DNA of 45,326 bases from Porphyra umbilicalis (Eukaryota > Rhodophyta > Bangiophyceae > Bangiales > Bangiaceae): NCBI GenBank assembly GCA_002049455.2, contig KV919224.1, positions 1-45,326 of the forward strand, read 5' to 3'. Numbering within the stretch: the first letter of the stretch is position 1; each line of letters begins with the position of its first letter. The notes beneath the pieces were generated by a model. The model saw nothing but the letters and a program-made list of their open reading frames with translations. It was not told the origin of the DNA and ran no database searches. Shown here in pieces: positions 9,810-19,811 of the stretch. Both the position numbers and the translations under genes were made by a program.

Positions 9810-11808
9810 ATGGGGGACCCCCTCCCCCCTCCCCCCACGCCCTACCCGTCCCTCCCCCACCTCCCCACCGAGGTCTTCGCCGCCATTGGCGCGCACCTCG
9901 ACTCGGGCGACCTCGGCGCGCTCGGCCGCACGGACGGGGCGCTCGCGCGGCAGCTCGGCTGCCTCCGCGGCCACCCCCGCGCGGCGGCCGACGTGTGGGC
10001 CGACCTCTACGCGTCCGCCTACCGCGCGCGCGTGCGTGGGGGGGGGGGGGGGGGGGGGGGGAGGGGCGCCCCCCGCCGCCGCCGCCGCCGCCGCCACCGC
10101 CGTGGGTGGCGGGTGGCCACCCCCCGCCCGCGCCGCCTACCTCCGCGCCGAAGCCGCCGCGCGGGGTTGGCGCATCGCGGGCCCGCCGCCGACGACCGCC
10201 TTTCGCCTCCACCCCGCCCCAGGCGGTGGCGGCGGCGGCGGCGGCGGCGCCACTGCAGACGTGGCCGTCACGCGTGTCGTGGGTCTCCCGCCCACGGGCG
10301 GCGGCGGCGGCACGGCGGCGGCGGCCATTGCCGGCGGGCGCCTTGCGGTCGTCGGCGCCCCCCCCCCCGCGTCCGTCGGGCGCGCCCCCCCGGCGCCCCC
10401 GCCGCCACCACAGCACGTGGCGACCGTGGCGGCGGGTGGCTTGACATGCCTCGCCGCGTCCCCGGGGGCGGGCGGCGCCCCCGCCGTGCGCCTCGTCGGC
10501 GGCTGCGCTGACAAGTGCGTGCGCGTGTGGTCGTCAGAGGACGAGGGGGGGTCCTCGTCCCCGCCACACGGGGGCGGGGGGGTTACGTCGGCCGCCGCCG
10601 CGGCGGCGGCGGGGGTGGGGGTCTGGAGCGCCCCCCTCCCCCCCCCCCTACCCCCCCGACGATGGCAACGGCCGCGGCGACGGCGACGCGACGGCGACGG
10701 CGGCGGCGGTGGCGGTCGGGCGCCCCCCCCGCGTCCTCCGCGGCCACACGTCGGCTGTCACGGCGGTGGCGGCGCACCCCGCGACGCCGAAACTCGCGGC
10801 CACGGGCGGCCGCGACGGCACGGTGCGGTTGTGGCGCAACAAGGGGGGCGGCGCGCTGCGGGGGCACGGGGACTGGGTGACGGCGCTCTCGTGGACGGGG
10901 GGGGGGGGACGCACGTCGTTGCCGGCACGCGGGGGGGGGGGTTGACGCTCTGGGACGTGGCCGCCCGCACCGCGATTGCGTCGGCGGCGGTGCCGCCGCC
11001 GGGCGGCGCCGGCGGCGGCACTGGCGCCGCCGGACCGCCCATTGCCGTGGCGGGGCCGTTGGTGTACGCCGCCTCGACGGGCGCGGCGGTGGTGGTGTGG
11101 GACACCCGCGCGCGGGGCGGCGACGGCGCCGCCGCGGCGGTGCTGTCGTCCCCCCCAGAGGTGGTGGCGGCCGGCCGCAGCCGCCGGCGGGTGGCCATTT
11201 GCGCGCTCGCCGTCAGTGACGACGGGTCCGTCGGCGTCGGCCTCACGTCTGGGGGGGGGGTCGCGTGGCCCCCCCGCGCCTCGTGGACGGGGCGCTCGTG
11301 TGCCGCGCCCGGTTCGTCGGCCGGCGCAGCCGCGGGGGGGACGCCCCCGCCCCCCGCCAGTGGCGTCGGCGGCGGTGGCGCCGCCGCCGCCGCCGCGGCG
11401 CCGTCGCCCCTCCACACGGTCGCTGTGACGCGGCACCGGCTCGTCGGCGCCTGCGCCGGCGGCGTCTTGGCGTGGTCGCTCGCCGACGCGGCGGCGAGCC
11501 CGGCGGTGGTTGTGGGGGGGGGGGGGGAGGGGTGACCGCCGCGTCGGTGGTGCCGCCGCCGCCGCCGGGGGGGGGGGGGGGGGGGGGGACGTGCTCCTCG
11601 TTGGCCGGGGGGGGGGGGGGGTCGACGTTGTCGCCGTTGGGGCCGCGCCGCTGGACGTGGGGGGGGTGTGGGGGGGGGGGGGGCGCGCCTCGGGGGGGGA
11701 GGGGGGGGGGGAGCAAGTTTTGGGCGCTCCCACCGACAGCGGCCGCGGGACTGTGAGGGGGGGAGGGAGGGGGGGGTCTTGCAGCACGTCCAACCCGCCG
11801 GTGCGTGA
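9810..11808 (+). CDS. F-box / WD40-repeat protein, reading frame broken repeatedly at G/C runs
   Basis: The ATG at 9810 (A at -3, G at +4) opens a frame with an F-box-like segment, LPTEVFAAIGAHLDSGDLGAL, where LPTEV marks helix 1. After the 24-G run at 10038-10061 the next frame gives a WD40 strand set ending DKCVRVWSS. After the C runs at about 10631-10650 a third frame gives two clear WD repeats (VLRGHTSAVTAVAAHP, ATGGRDGTVRLWRN, LRGHGDWVTALSW). After the G run near 10900 come further blades with LTLWDVAARTA, VVVWDTRA and GVLAWSLAD. Six or seven blades are likely. Such proteins usually act as substrate receptors of SCF ubiquitin ligases. The C-terminal end is uncertain: one stop is at 11535, while a frame ending VLQHVQPAGA stops at 11808. 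Either run lengths are wrong or this is a pseudogene; the preserved WD motifs favour the former. Confidence 0.65.
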
Positions 11809-12024
11809 CCCATCGACATTGTTGCTGCCGAGCGGGGGGGCGCCCCCGCGGTGGCCGGCCGGGGCGTGCGGGCGCCCGCGGCGCCACACCCCCCCGCCCC
11901 CACGGCGGGGGTGGGGCTGCGCCGCCGCGCCGCCGCGCTGCCGCGTCGATACCCCTGGGGCTGTGGCGTCGACGCACCCGTTTTGTTATTGTTGACGCTT
12001 TATTTTCTTTCCCCACCCGCGCCC

Positions 12025-12805
12025 TCACTGCGCCTTGCGGTCCCCCCGCCGCCGCCGGTAGTCCTCCCCCGGCCCGACGAGCGTGCCGCACGCCCAATCC
12101 CACGTCATGGTGAACTGGCCAAAGTTCCCCCCCCCCCGTGGTGGCGCGCGTGGGCCCCCCCCCCAGGAGCCCCCACCCCCCCCCCCCTCCCCCACCCCAT
12201 CATGCACGAGCACCGACCAGAGGGAGAGCGCGCCCATAAACGCCGCGTAGGCGCCCCGGTGGACGGGCACGAAAAAGGGAAAGGCGTGAAAGTAGAGGCC
12301 CTGCGCGTACCCGTCGAGCGGGTGGAAGGCAAACGCGGCAAACGGCGTCGGCGCGCCGACCCCGTGGTGCGCCGCGTGCCACGTCGACAGCACGGGGAGG
12401 GTGTGCATCCCGCGGTGCAGCCAGTAGCTGTACGTTTCGCCAACGGCGATAAAGAGCACCGCCGTTGCGGCGGTGGCGGCGGCGCCGCCGGGCTGTTGCG
12501 CAAACGTGTCAAACCGCCGGTCGGCGCCCGCCGCCGCGGCCACGTCCCACGGCGCGGCGAGCGCCGCCATCACCGCCAGCGACCACACCGAGTGGGCGGC
12601 GTGGCGCGCGAGCCGCCGCGCCGCCACCCGGTCGAGGGTGTAGCCGGGGTGGCACCGCCCGCGGAGGAGGTGGAAGGCCACGAGGTAGTCGGCGGTGGCG
12701 ACGAGGAGGAAGAGCGCGAGCGCGACCGTGTAGTTGGTCGCCCACACCCGCGCCGTGCGGGCCGCCCAGTCGGCGGCCGTGGCGCACGCGGGGGCGCGCC
12801 GACAC

Positions 12806-12837
<32 letters not shown>

Positions 12838-12984
12838 TTGGCGTGGGAGGGAGCCGCCGGCGGTGGCGGCAACGGTGGGGGGCGGGAGGCGGGGGAGCAC
12901 CCGGTGGGCGGCCGCCCACAAGCCGGGGGGGGCCGCCACCGAGAGCAGGGGGCCGACTTGGCCGGCAAAGGACAAGACGTCCAT
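12025..12984 (-). CDS. ERG3: sterol C5-desaturase-like fatty acid hydroxylase superfamily enzyme
   Basis: Predicted ER di-iron membrane enzyme that introduces the C5 double bond during sterol synthesis. The 319-residue frame starts at an ATG at 12984. It has hydrophobic helices at about residues 83-105 and 132-146, histidine box 1 (HRGMH, residues 190-194), box 2 (HAAHH, 203-207) and the family hallmark APTPFAAFAFHPLDGY (211-226). Near the end, GQFTMTWDWACG matches the conserved GQFxxxWD segment. The third box (HxxHH) is missing from this frame, where a Gly/Pro stretch stands instead. A perfect HARHH is encoded in another frame at 12152-12138, exactly between two C runs (12155-12164 and 12127-12137). 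One base too many in one run and one too few in the other would restore it. I therefore expect an active enzyme and a sequence error. Confidence 0.85.
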
Positions 12985-13778
12985 GGTCGGCGTTGCGCCG
13001 CGACCGTGTGGTTGGGCGCCTGCGTGGGGGGGTGTGGGCAGCTTGTCGGCGCGGACGATGGGAAGGGGAGCTTTTTCTTGGAAAAGGGGGAGGGGCAGAG
13101 CAGCGTGACAAGGCCAGAGCTGGAAGGAGGAGGAAGGGGCGGAAGGGGAGGGTGGCCGTGTGGGCGGGCTCGTGGGGTGCGCCGCGTCCGTTGCCGAGGT
13201 CGGTTCCCCGCCGACGCGTCGCCGGCCGACCCTTTTATCGACTTTTGCGGGCGGAGACGGCCGACCCGCGTTGACGGGTGGCCGCCCCGCCTCGCCCCTT
13301 GCGTTGACGGGTGGCCGCAGCGCCTCCCCCCCCCCCCGTCATGCGCTGCTGACGTTTGGCGGGCCGCCGCCGAATGTCTGGCGAGCGACGTCCCCGCCGC
13401 CCCCCGCGTCTGCAACGCCAGCGCGGCGGTCGCGGGCGTTGGTGATCCGCCCGTGTGACGGGCCGCTCCGCCCGCCGTGCACCCACGTGATACAGACAGC
13501 GCGTCGGGCACGCGCGGATGGGGAAAGCGCCGGCCGCCGCGTGCCGCCAGGCGGGGCGTCGACGGCCCGAGGGGCGTGTGCCGGCGCGGTGGTCGCGCCT
13601 CCCCCAAGCTCACCACGCGTTGTGGCAGCCGTTTGACAGTGCCTGACGTGTGCGGGGTTGCCCGCGCCGCGTCGGGCACACTGCGCCCTCATGGCAAACA
13701 GTGCAGTGAGTGCTGGAACAGCCATTTTTGGGGGGGGGAGGGGTGAGCCGTGCTCGCGACGCTCCCCTCCACCGCCAC

Positions 13779-14883
13779 CATCGTTAGCTTGGACTGGATT
13801 TGCCATCAACACCCATCGGGCCTCAACACCCCTCTGGCCCCATCAAGCCCCATCAGACCATCGAAATCGCTCTTCGATATGGCCATCAACAGCGCCCATC
13901 GAGCCCATCGATGAGCATTACCAAACCCGGACAATCGTGACGAAGGTTTTTATCGACACCTCATTGGTCCTTTTGGAACTCGTCCGATCATGTAGCCCAC
14001 CCCCAAGCTCGCCTTGCTGGCGCTGCTGCACGTTGGCTCTTGGCACCCACGAGGTAGCTTCGTGCTGTGCATGCTGAGGAGGGCGTGGCCATGGTGTTGC
14101 GGCAGAGGGCTTGTCACTTCGCGCATCGAGCACGCAGTCGTGATCGGCCACCTTTGCTCCCGGTGGCGGCTTGCGCACCTATGGCTAGCCCAGCGGGCTA
14201 CGGGTGTACGTATGGAGCGCACGCCTTGTCGCTCTTTTGGTGCGCATACCATTCCCTGCCGCATGCGAGCAGTCTCTTTTTTGGACTGGCCTTTAGTGTA
14301 TAGTCTCAAGCGGTGGGGGACATCAGTCCGTACTGTTATTTCATGGTGCACCACCCTGGCCTTTGTGTTGGTCACCCGCCACTTGACAATGACTGTGTGT
14401 TGGCTTGCTTGGTGTACGTCTAGCTTTTTTTCCTGTCCTGTCCCTGTGATCTGCGGTATCCCACATTGCCGCCTTTGCTCTGAGGGGGGCTTCGAGAGGA
14501 GATAGCGTAGAGGGCGACGCACTTGCTCGATCCATGTCAGTGGCAGGGAGGACGGAGTTCGATGTGCGCGTCTAGAGAGTACGTGTGCATGTGTAGGGTG
14601 GATAGGGTGTCACGTGGTCAAGTTGTAGGGCGATAAAGAAGCACAAGATGCGAACCCAGCAGCAAGAGAGACACCAGCAAGGACACGAGCGACAGGTCTC
14701 CAGCTATCTCGAATCACTGAGCAAGTTGTGCCACTGTAATTAATTTTCAAGCCCATCGAAGAGAGCCCATGAAACTGCCCCATCCATATTCATCGCAGGG
14801 CCAGTTCGATGGGCGCATCAACAGCCTATCGAAGCCCATCCGAATTTGGCGTCTGATGGGGATTCCAGCGCAAGCTGACGATG
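13779..14883. mobile_element. candidate inverted-repeat DNA transposon, non-autonomous
   Basis: The left end, CATCGTTAGCTTGGACTGGA from 13779, matches the reverse complement of the right end, CATCGTCAGCTTGCGCTGGA ending at 14883, at 17 of 20 bases; similarity then continues through CCATCA. Both ends are followed by clustered CCCATCGA-type motifs (13816-13915 and 14750-14850), typical of subterminal repeats. The 1.1-kb interior is AT-richer than the surroundings and has no recognisable transposase. No target-site duplication is apparent. Confidence 0.5.
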
Positions 14884-16218
14884 ATCGATTCATGCTGGCG
14901 CCACGAGACGCCAAACAAACGCCTCGCGGACGTCATGGGCTGACGGGCGACGCGCCCCGCAGGGGGGGGGGGCGCATACATCCAGTCGACGCACAGTGTC
15001 CACCGCACCGCCTGCGGCAGAGTTGCCGCCAAGCGGCAGTCGACGCACGACGCGGTCGCCGCGCACGTCCCCGGCGACGCAGCCTCGGCGGGCGCCGCAC
15101 GCGCCCCCCGCGCACCTCGCACGGAAGGGGGTGGGATTGCACGCGCGGGTGAAAGCCCCGCCGTGGGCGGCGCGGGGCACGGTGCTCGACAGTCGCGGAG
15201 GTGGCGGCGCGCGCGCGCCGCCGCCCACGTACCGGCTCGGCGCGGCGAGCGGCGCACCCCCCCCCCCCCGCTTCCCCGCCGGCGGCGCGGGGACAGACGC
15301 GCCCGCCGCATGGCCGTTGGGCCCGCATCGCGACGTGCACACCAAAATCCCGTCAACGCCCCGCCCGCCGGGAGCGGGCCGCGGCGGCCCCGGCGAAGGG
15401 GGATATCCGCACGCGGGCGCGGTGCCACCCGCGGCAGGACTCGCGGAACGCCGCCGGGCGGCGGCGCGAGCGGCGTGCCCGCGTCCGGCCACCACTCTAA
15501 TCACGGCCCGACTGGCCACGTGCCTCGACGGGAGTGGCGGCCCGCCCGCCGTCAAGTCGTGCCGGGAAAGCCGCTGTGGTGGCGGCCCCGGCGGGGGCGG
15601 GGCCCGCTGTGATCTCGTTGGCCTCGTGCTGCCCCTCCCCCCCGAGAAATAAGGGCGCGGCCGCGCAACGGCCGAGGCACCCGCTGACAGCAACGAGTGG
15701 GGCGGGGCCGCACGGATGGGAGCCGTGGGGCCCGCCGGGGAGGCACCGCGGAGAGCAGTCACTGGTCTTGCCGATGCACACGCCAGGGCGTGTCGGGTGG
15801 TGACTCTCCACGCGTGCCCGCGTGGACGCCACAAGAGGCGCATATGCCTGCCGGCGTGGGAGTAGCGCCGTCGTGCTCACCGCCGAGTGCCCGGGCAGAG
15901 CACCTCTGATGCGCTGGCGACGCAGCACTGGACCAATCCGGATTCCAGTCTGTCTTACTGTTCTATTAAGTAGTCGCCTGACTAGTTTTTTTTGTGGGGG
16001 CTTAACATCAGTAATTGCTGTCATCTGGTCATCATCATGCTTGTACTTGTGTGTCTGTGTTTGTAAGACCAATACGTGCAGTTAGGCGGCAGGCGCTGGT
16101 GTCTATTCACCTGATCTTGAGGATCAATTGATCCTACTTACGCGAAAAAAAGGAATCTTCCTTCCTTGCCGTGCACGTTTTGGTGCCCTCAGGTGCCCTT
16201 GAACGGTCCGACGGGTAA

Positions 16219-16770
16219 GGCCCACTCTACACGGCGCGTCCACGGCGTGCTCGGACACGTGCTAGCCAATGGGAGTGCGTCGTTCCAATCACGTTCCAAT
16301 CGCTTTGACCAGTTTAGGCCGTATTCGTGAGATCATGGGATCCCGCGCACGAAGGAATTATGAGCCAAAACCGGCTGATTTGGCCCTTTGGGGCCGAGCA
16401 CGTTCACATGTGCGAGATATTTTTTTATATCTCGCACACGTGAACGTGCTTGGAAAGGAAACTTTCGTTTGGGCCGCCGACGACACCGCACGAATGATTG
16501 GACCAGCGTGTGCCTCTCAGGATTGCATGAAGCGGATCATGGGATGCAAATAGTATTGATTCACGACACCGCGCAGGGAAGATGGATGGGGCTGTGCGGT
16601 TGCTGTGTGATCTGATCTGCCAGTTCCAAGATCCAAGTTTCCAGCTTCTCACCTTCAATACTTCTCGTGTGCCGTCAAGACAGCCAATGGCAAATCACGT
16701 GTATACGCAGGACTTACGATGTGATTCGGGCACAAACCCGTGCACGTGGTCCCGCCGTGTAGAGTGGGCC
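16219..16770. mobile_element. PIF/Harbinger (Tourist-like) MITE with TAA target duplication
   Basis: The element begins GGCCCACTCTACACGGCG at 16219 and ends with its exact 18-base reverse complement at 16770. It is flanked on both sides by TAA (16216-16218 and 16771-16773), the 3-bp TWA duplication characteristic of PIF/Harbinger elements. Weaker similarity extends inwards (CCACG). The 552-bp body has no transposase and carries a large central hairpin (16397-16450). A related copy lies at 44019-44527. Confidence 0.85.
16397..16450. repeat. 24-bp-arm hairpin inside the MITE
   Basis: The arms 16397-16420 and 16427-16450 are reverse complements over 24 bases with one mismatch, separated by six T residues. 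The inner part is GTGCGAGATAT / ATATCTCGCAC. The same inner hairpin sequence is present in the other family member near 44390-44419. Confidence 0.9.
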
Positions 16771-16843
16771 TAAGACGGGCACGCTGCGTTCGTATGTGTC
16801 AAAAAAAAACAGAACGGACGTCAGGAAGGGTCTCTTTTTGAGG

Positions 16844-16947
16844 TGCCCCATATGAGACGTGTGCGCCTCACCCACTGCAGCGCCCATTCTGCCTGTGCCC
16901 CATATGAGACGTGTGCGCCTCGCCCACTGCAGCACCCATTCTGCCTG
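16844..16947. repeat. 52-bp tandem duplication at the start of the germin-like gene
   Basis: Positions 16844-16895 and 16896-16947 are identical at 50 of 52 bases. Each copy contains CATATGAGACGTGTGCGCCT, so the predicted start codon (16904) has a duplicate at 16852 in a different frame. The duplication straddles the presumed 5' leader. Confidence 0.9.
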
Positions 16948-17731
16948 TTTGCCTCTTCGGCCATCCCCACACGCAAGCACACCCAATCCCCAACCCCCTT
17001 CTCCCCCGCCGCGCACAGTGGCCCCCCGCTCTGGCCGCCTCGTCAAGGCGCTGGCCGTCGCCGTCTTGGCCGCCGCCGCGGCAACCACTGCCGCGCCGGT
17101 GGGCGCCCAAGAGGCGGACCCCCTCGCCGACCTCTTCCCCACCGCCTCGGCCCTGCAGGCGCGCTTCCCCGACTCGGCGTTTGCCATCAACGCGTCCTCG
17201 CTGCCCGCGTTGAAAACCGACGGCGGCGCCATCATCCCCGTCCTCTGCGCCAACAACCCCGTCCTCGGGCTGCTCGACATCCACATGGAGTACCTCTCCT
17301 GCACTCTCATCCCCGGCGGGCACAACCTGCCCCACATTCACCCGCGGGGGACAAAGGCCATCCTCGTCACGGTGGGCACCCTCACCGTGTACATTGTCGA
17401 CGAGTTTGGGCCCGTGCCCCGCACGATTGTCAGCACGGTGGGGGCGGGGGGGATTGCCTTTTTTCCACGGGGACTCGTCCACGGTCAGTACTGCGCGACC
17501 GGCGGCGGGCACTGCAAGTTCAGCGCGTTGACCAACTCGGCGGATGCGGGCTTTATCGCCGTGGCAGGCAGCTTGTGCGGGGCGCCGATCAAGGCCGTGG
17601 CCGCGTCGGTGGGGGGCAGCACAGAGGCGACCGCCGCGGCGGTGTGTGCGCGGGTGAGCGCCAACCCGGCGCCGCCTTTCGCCGGTGGCTTGATGTGCTT
17701 GACGGGAGAGTGGAGCGCTGAAATTGAGTGA
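16904..17731 (+). CDS. germin-like secreted cupin protein
   Basis: Predicted extracellular cupin of the germin-like family, 275 residues from the ATG at 16904. A hydrophobic signal core lies at about residues 46-66 (VKALAVAVLAAAAATTAA followed by GAQ as a likely cleavage site), after an unusually long 45-residue leader. The true start may therefore differ or be created by splicing. Cupin motif 1 reads PHIHPRGTKAILVTVGTL with His144 and His146; the Glu ligand usual in germins (PHTHPRATE) is Lys151 here. Motif 2 reads FFPRGLVHGQ with His193. Three of the four usual metal ligands are thus kept. Cysteines at CANNP and elsewhere suit a secreted protein. Whether it binds manganese or has oxalate oxidase or superoxide dismutase activity cannot be judged. 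The fold assignment is firm. Confidence 0.85.
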   Translation: MRRVRLAHCSTHSACLPLRPSPHASTPNPQPPSPPPRTVAPRSGRLVKALAVAVLAAAAATTAAPVGAQEADPLADLFPTASALQARFPDSAFAINASSLPALKTDGGAIIPVLCANNPVLGLLDIHMEYLSCTLIPGGHNLPHIHPRGTKAILVTVGTLTVYIVDEFGPVPRTIVSTVGAGGIAFFPRGLVHGQYCATGGGHCKFSALTNSADAGFIAVAGSLCGAPIKAVAASVGGSTEATAAAVCARVSANPAPPFAGGLMCLTGEWSAEIE

Positions 17732-18146
17732 CGGAGTGAACGCGTAGGGGGGGGGGTGAGTGGAGGGCAAACGCTACCAGTGCTGAGGGCCAAATCTTCA
17801 CTCTACCACTGCTGCTGGTCTTCGAGTCATGACTCGAGGGCGTGACGTCACGCAGGAAAAAAGGGAAGCGCCAAGCGTGGAAGACGCACGCACAAATTGA
17901 CTCGGATCGATTCTAAAATACTTACATCGATCAGCTGGACATCGGCGGTGCGTGCGCCGTGATCGATGCGACCGACGTCAGCATCGCGGGTTGAGTCCTC
18001 TCCACGCTCAAACCTGATCCCATTGGGACAGGCGGTGGCGACCGCGGCGCCATCTTCTCTCCTGCTGTACTGTACCCCACACTCCTGCCGCTGTGTGCTC
18101 GCCGCGACCACCTCGACGGGCCCAGACCCCTCCCATCTGCGGGACT
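17732..18146. other. intergenic region upstream of AspRS
   Basis: This stretch of 415 bp separates the cupin stop from the AspRS start and has no ORF of interest. It includes several ATCGAT-containing motifs at about 17906-17965. No TATA box or other promoter element stands out. Confidence 0.5.
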
Positions 18147-19811
18147 ATGGACTCTTCTGCGGCTGCCGAAAAGGCGGCCATGGACGCCATGACCGAGGAG
18201 GAGCGCATTGCGTACAAGGAGCAGAAGAAGCAGGCCAAGGACAAGGAGAAGGCCGCCAAAAAGGCGGAGAAGGAGGCCCGCAAGGCCGCCGCCGCCGCCG
18301 CCGCGGCAGCTGCCTCTGCCCCCCTCAAGCCAGTGACGTACCGCGGCGGGGACGAGCCGGCGCCGACGCAGATGTATGGCGACTATGCGGTGATCCAGTC
18401 CACCACCCCGCCGGGCGGCTCGGGCCGCACCTTTGTCCGCGTCGACGGGCTGCGCATGGAGGTGGTCGACGAGGAGGGTATGGTGTGGGTGCGGGGCCGC
18501 GTCCACACCCTGCGGGCCGTCGGCCGCAACGTCTTCTTGGTCCTCCGCCAGTCCACGTCCACGGTGCAGGCGGTCCTCGCCGAGGGCGGTGGCACGAGCA
18601 AGGCGTTTGTCAAGTGGGCGTCCAAGGAGCTCCCCGTCGAGACGATTGTGGACGTGCACGCCCGCCTCTCCCCCGCCGAGGTGAAGAGCTGCACGCAGGG
18701 CAACGTGGAGTTGTCTGTGGTGCGCATGTACGTCGTCTCCCGTGCGGCGCCGACGCCCTTTTCACTCGAAGACGCGGCGCGCGGGGAGCCAACCAGCGCC
18801 GACGATGCGCTGCCGCGCGTCGGCCGCGACACGCGCCTGGACGGGCGTGTGGTGGACCTGCGCGTGCCGCCGCACCAGGCGCTCCTGCGCGTGCAGTCGG
18901 CCGTGTCGGGGCTCTTCCGCGAGTTCCTGACCGCCCGCGGCTTTGTGGAGATCCACTCGCCCAAGCTCATTGGGGGCGCCAGCGAGGGCGGCGCGGACGT
19001 CTTTACACTCGACTACTTTGGGCGCTCCGCGTGTCTCGCCCAGTCCCCGCAGCTGTACAAGCAGATGGCCATTTGCGGGGATATGGAGCGGGTCTTTGAG
19101 GTCGGCCCGGTCTTTCGGGCGGAGAACTCGCAAACGCACCGCCACCTCTGCGAGTTTACGGGCCTCGACTTTGAGATGCAGATCACGGAGCACTACTCGG
19201 AGGTGCTCGACTGCCTCGACGCGCTCTTCGTGTCCATTTTTGACGGCATCAACGCGCGCTGCACCAAGGAGCTGGAGGTCATTGGCGCCAAATCACCGTT
19301 TGAGCCGTTTGTCTACTCCCCGGCGGGCACCAACCTGCGCCTCGAGTATCCGACGGCGGTGACCATGCTCCGCGAGGCGGGCGTGGAACAGGGCGACTTC
19401 GACGACCTGTCCACAGAGGTCGAGCGCAAGCTCGGGGAGCTCGTCAAGGCCAAGTACAACACCGACTTTTTCATCTTGACCCGCTTTCCATCCGCGGTGC
19501 GGCCCTTTTACACAATGCCTGAGGCGGAGGACAACCGCTACAGCAACTCCTTTGACGTCTTTATGCGCGGGGAGGAGATTGTGTCTGGCGCGCAGCGCGT
19601 GCACGACGTGGACATGCTGGCGCAGCTGGCCGAGGGCAAGGGCATCAACGTGGCGTCGCTCAAGTCGTACCTGGACGCCTTCCGCTACGGGGCGCCGCCG
19701 CACGGCGGGGCGGGCATTGGCCTCGAGCGCGTCGTCATGCTCTTCCTCGCAGCTGGGAATGTGCGCGAGTGCTCGATGTTCCCGCGTGACCCGAAGCGGT
19801 TGTCCCCTTGA
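18147..19811 (+). CDS. DARS1: cytosolic aspartyl-tRNA synthetase (class II)
   Basis: Charges tRNA-Asp with aspartate in the cytosol. The 554-residue protein starts at the ATG at 18147. Its N-terminal Lys/Ala-rich helix (about residues 20-55, EQKKQAKDKEKAAKK) is the extension typical of eukaryotic AspRS and LysRS that helps bind tRNA. An OB-fold anticodon-binding domain follows (about 100-215, with VFLVLRQSTSTVQAV). The class II core includes a motif 1 region (FVEIHSPKLI), QSPQLYKQ, motif 2 FRAENS at 323-328 with THRHLCEF, and motif 3 GIGLER at 523-528. The C-terminus MFPRDPKRLSP is typical of cytosolic AspRS. The frame is intact with no intron. The gene converges on the SR protein gene downstream. 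AsnRS is excluded by the overall archaeal/eukaryotic AspRS pattern. Confidence 0.97.
   Translation: MDSSAAAEKAAMDAMTEEERIAYKEQKKQAKDKEKAAKKAEKEARKAAAAAAAAAASAPLKPVTYRGGDEPAPTQMYGDYAVIQSTTPPGGSGRTFVRVDGLRMEVVDEEGMVWVRGRVHTLRAVGRNVFLVLRQSTSTVQAVLAEGGGTSKAFVKWASKELPVETIVDVHARLSPAEVKSCTQGNVELSVVRMYVVSRAAPTPFSLEDAARGEPTSADDALPRVGRDTRLDGRVVDLRVPPHQALLRVQSAVSGLFREFLTARGFVEIHSPKLIGGASEGGADVFTLDYFGRSACLAQSPQLYKQMAICGDMERVFEVGPVFRAENSQTHRHLCEFTGLDFEMQITEHYSEVLDCLDALFVSIFDGINARCTKELEVIGAKSPFEPFVYSPAGTNLRLEYPTAVTMLREAGVEQGDFDDLSTEVERKLGELVKAKYNTDFFILTRFPSAVRPFYTMPEAEDNRYSNSFDVFMRGEEIVSGAQRVHDVDMLAQLAEGKGINVASLKSYLDAFRYGAPPHGGAGIGLERVVMLFLAAGNVRECSMFPRDPKRLSP

Larger units (their letters stand above)
12985..16903. 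other. 3.9-kb region with transposon-like repeats, no secure gene
   Basis: Upstream of the desaturase the first 800 bp are GC-rich with CGTTGACGGGTGGCCGC repeated near 13270 and 13300. An inverted-repeat element lies at 13779-14883 and a MITE at 16219-16770. Between them, 14930-15650 is a GC-rich island with open frames on both strands. The minus-strand frame there (to about 14890) is Cys-rich (for example CNPTPFRARCAGGAC), but I recognise no family and cannot tell coding from shadow. Confidence 0.5.

Noticed and set aside
8766..10097. 443-codon minus-strand frame opposite the F-box gene start
   Set aside because: It is antisense to the F-box segment and runs through the 20-bp minisatellite; Gly/Arg-rich shadow.
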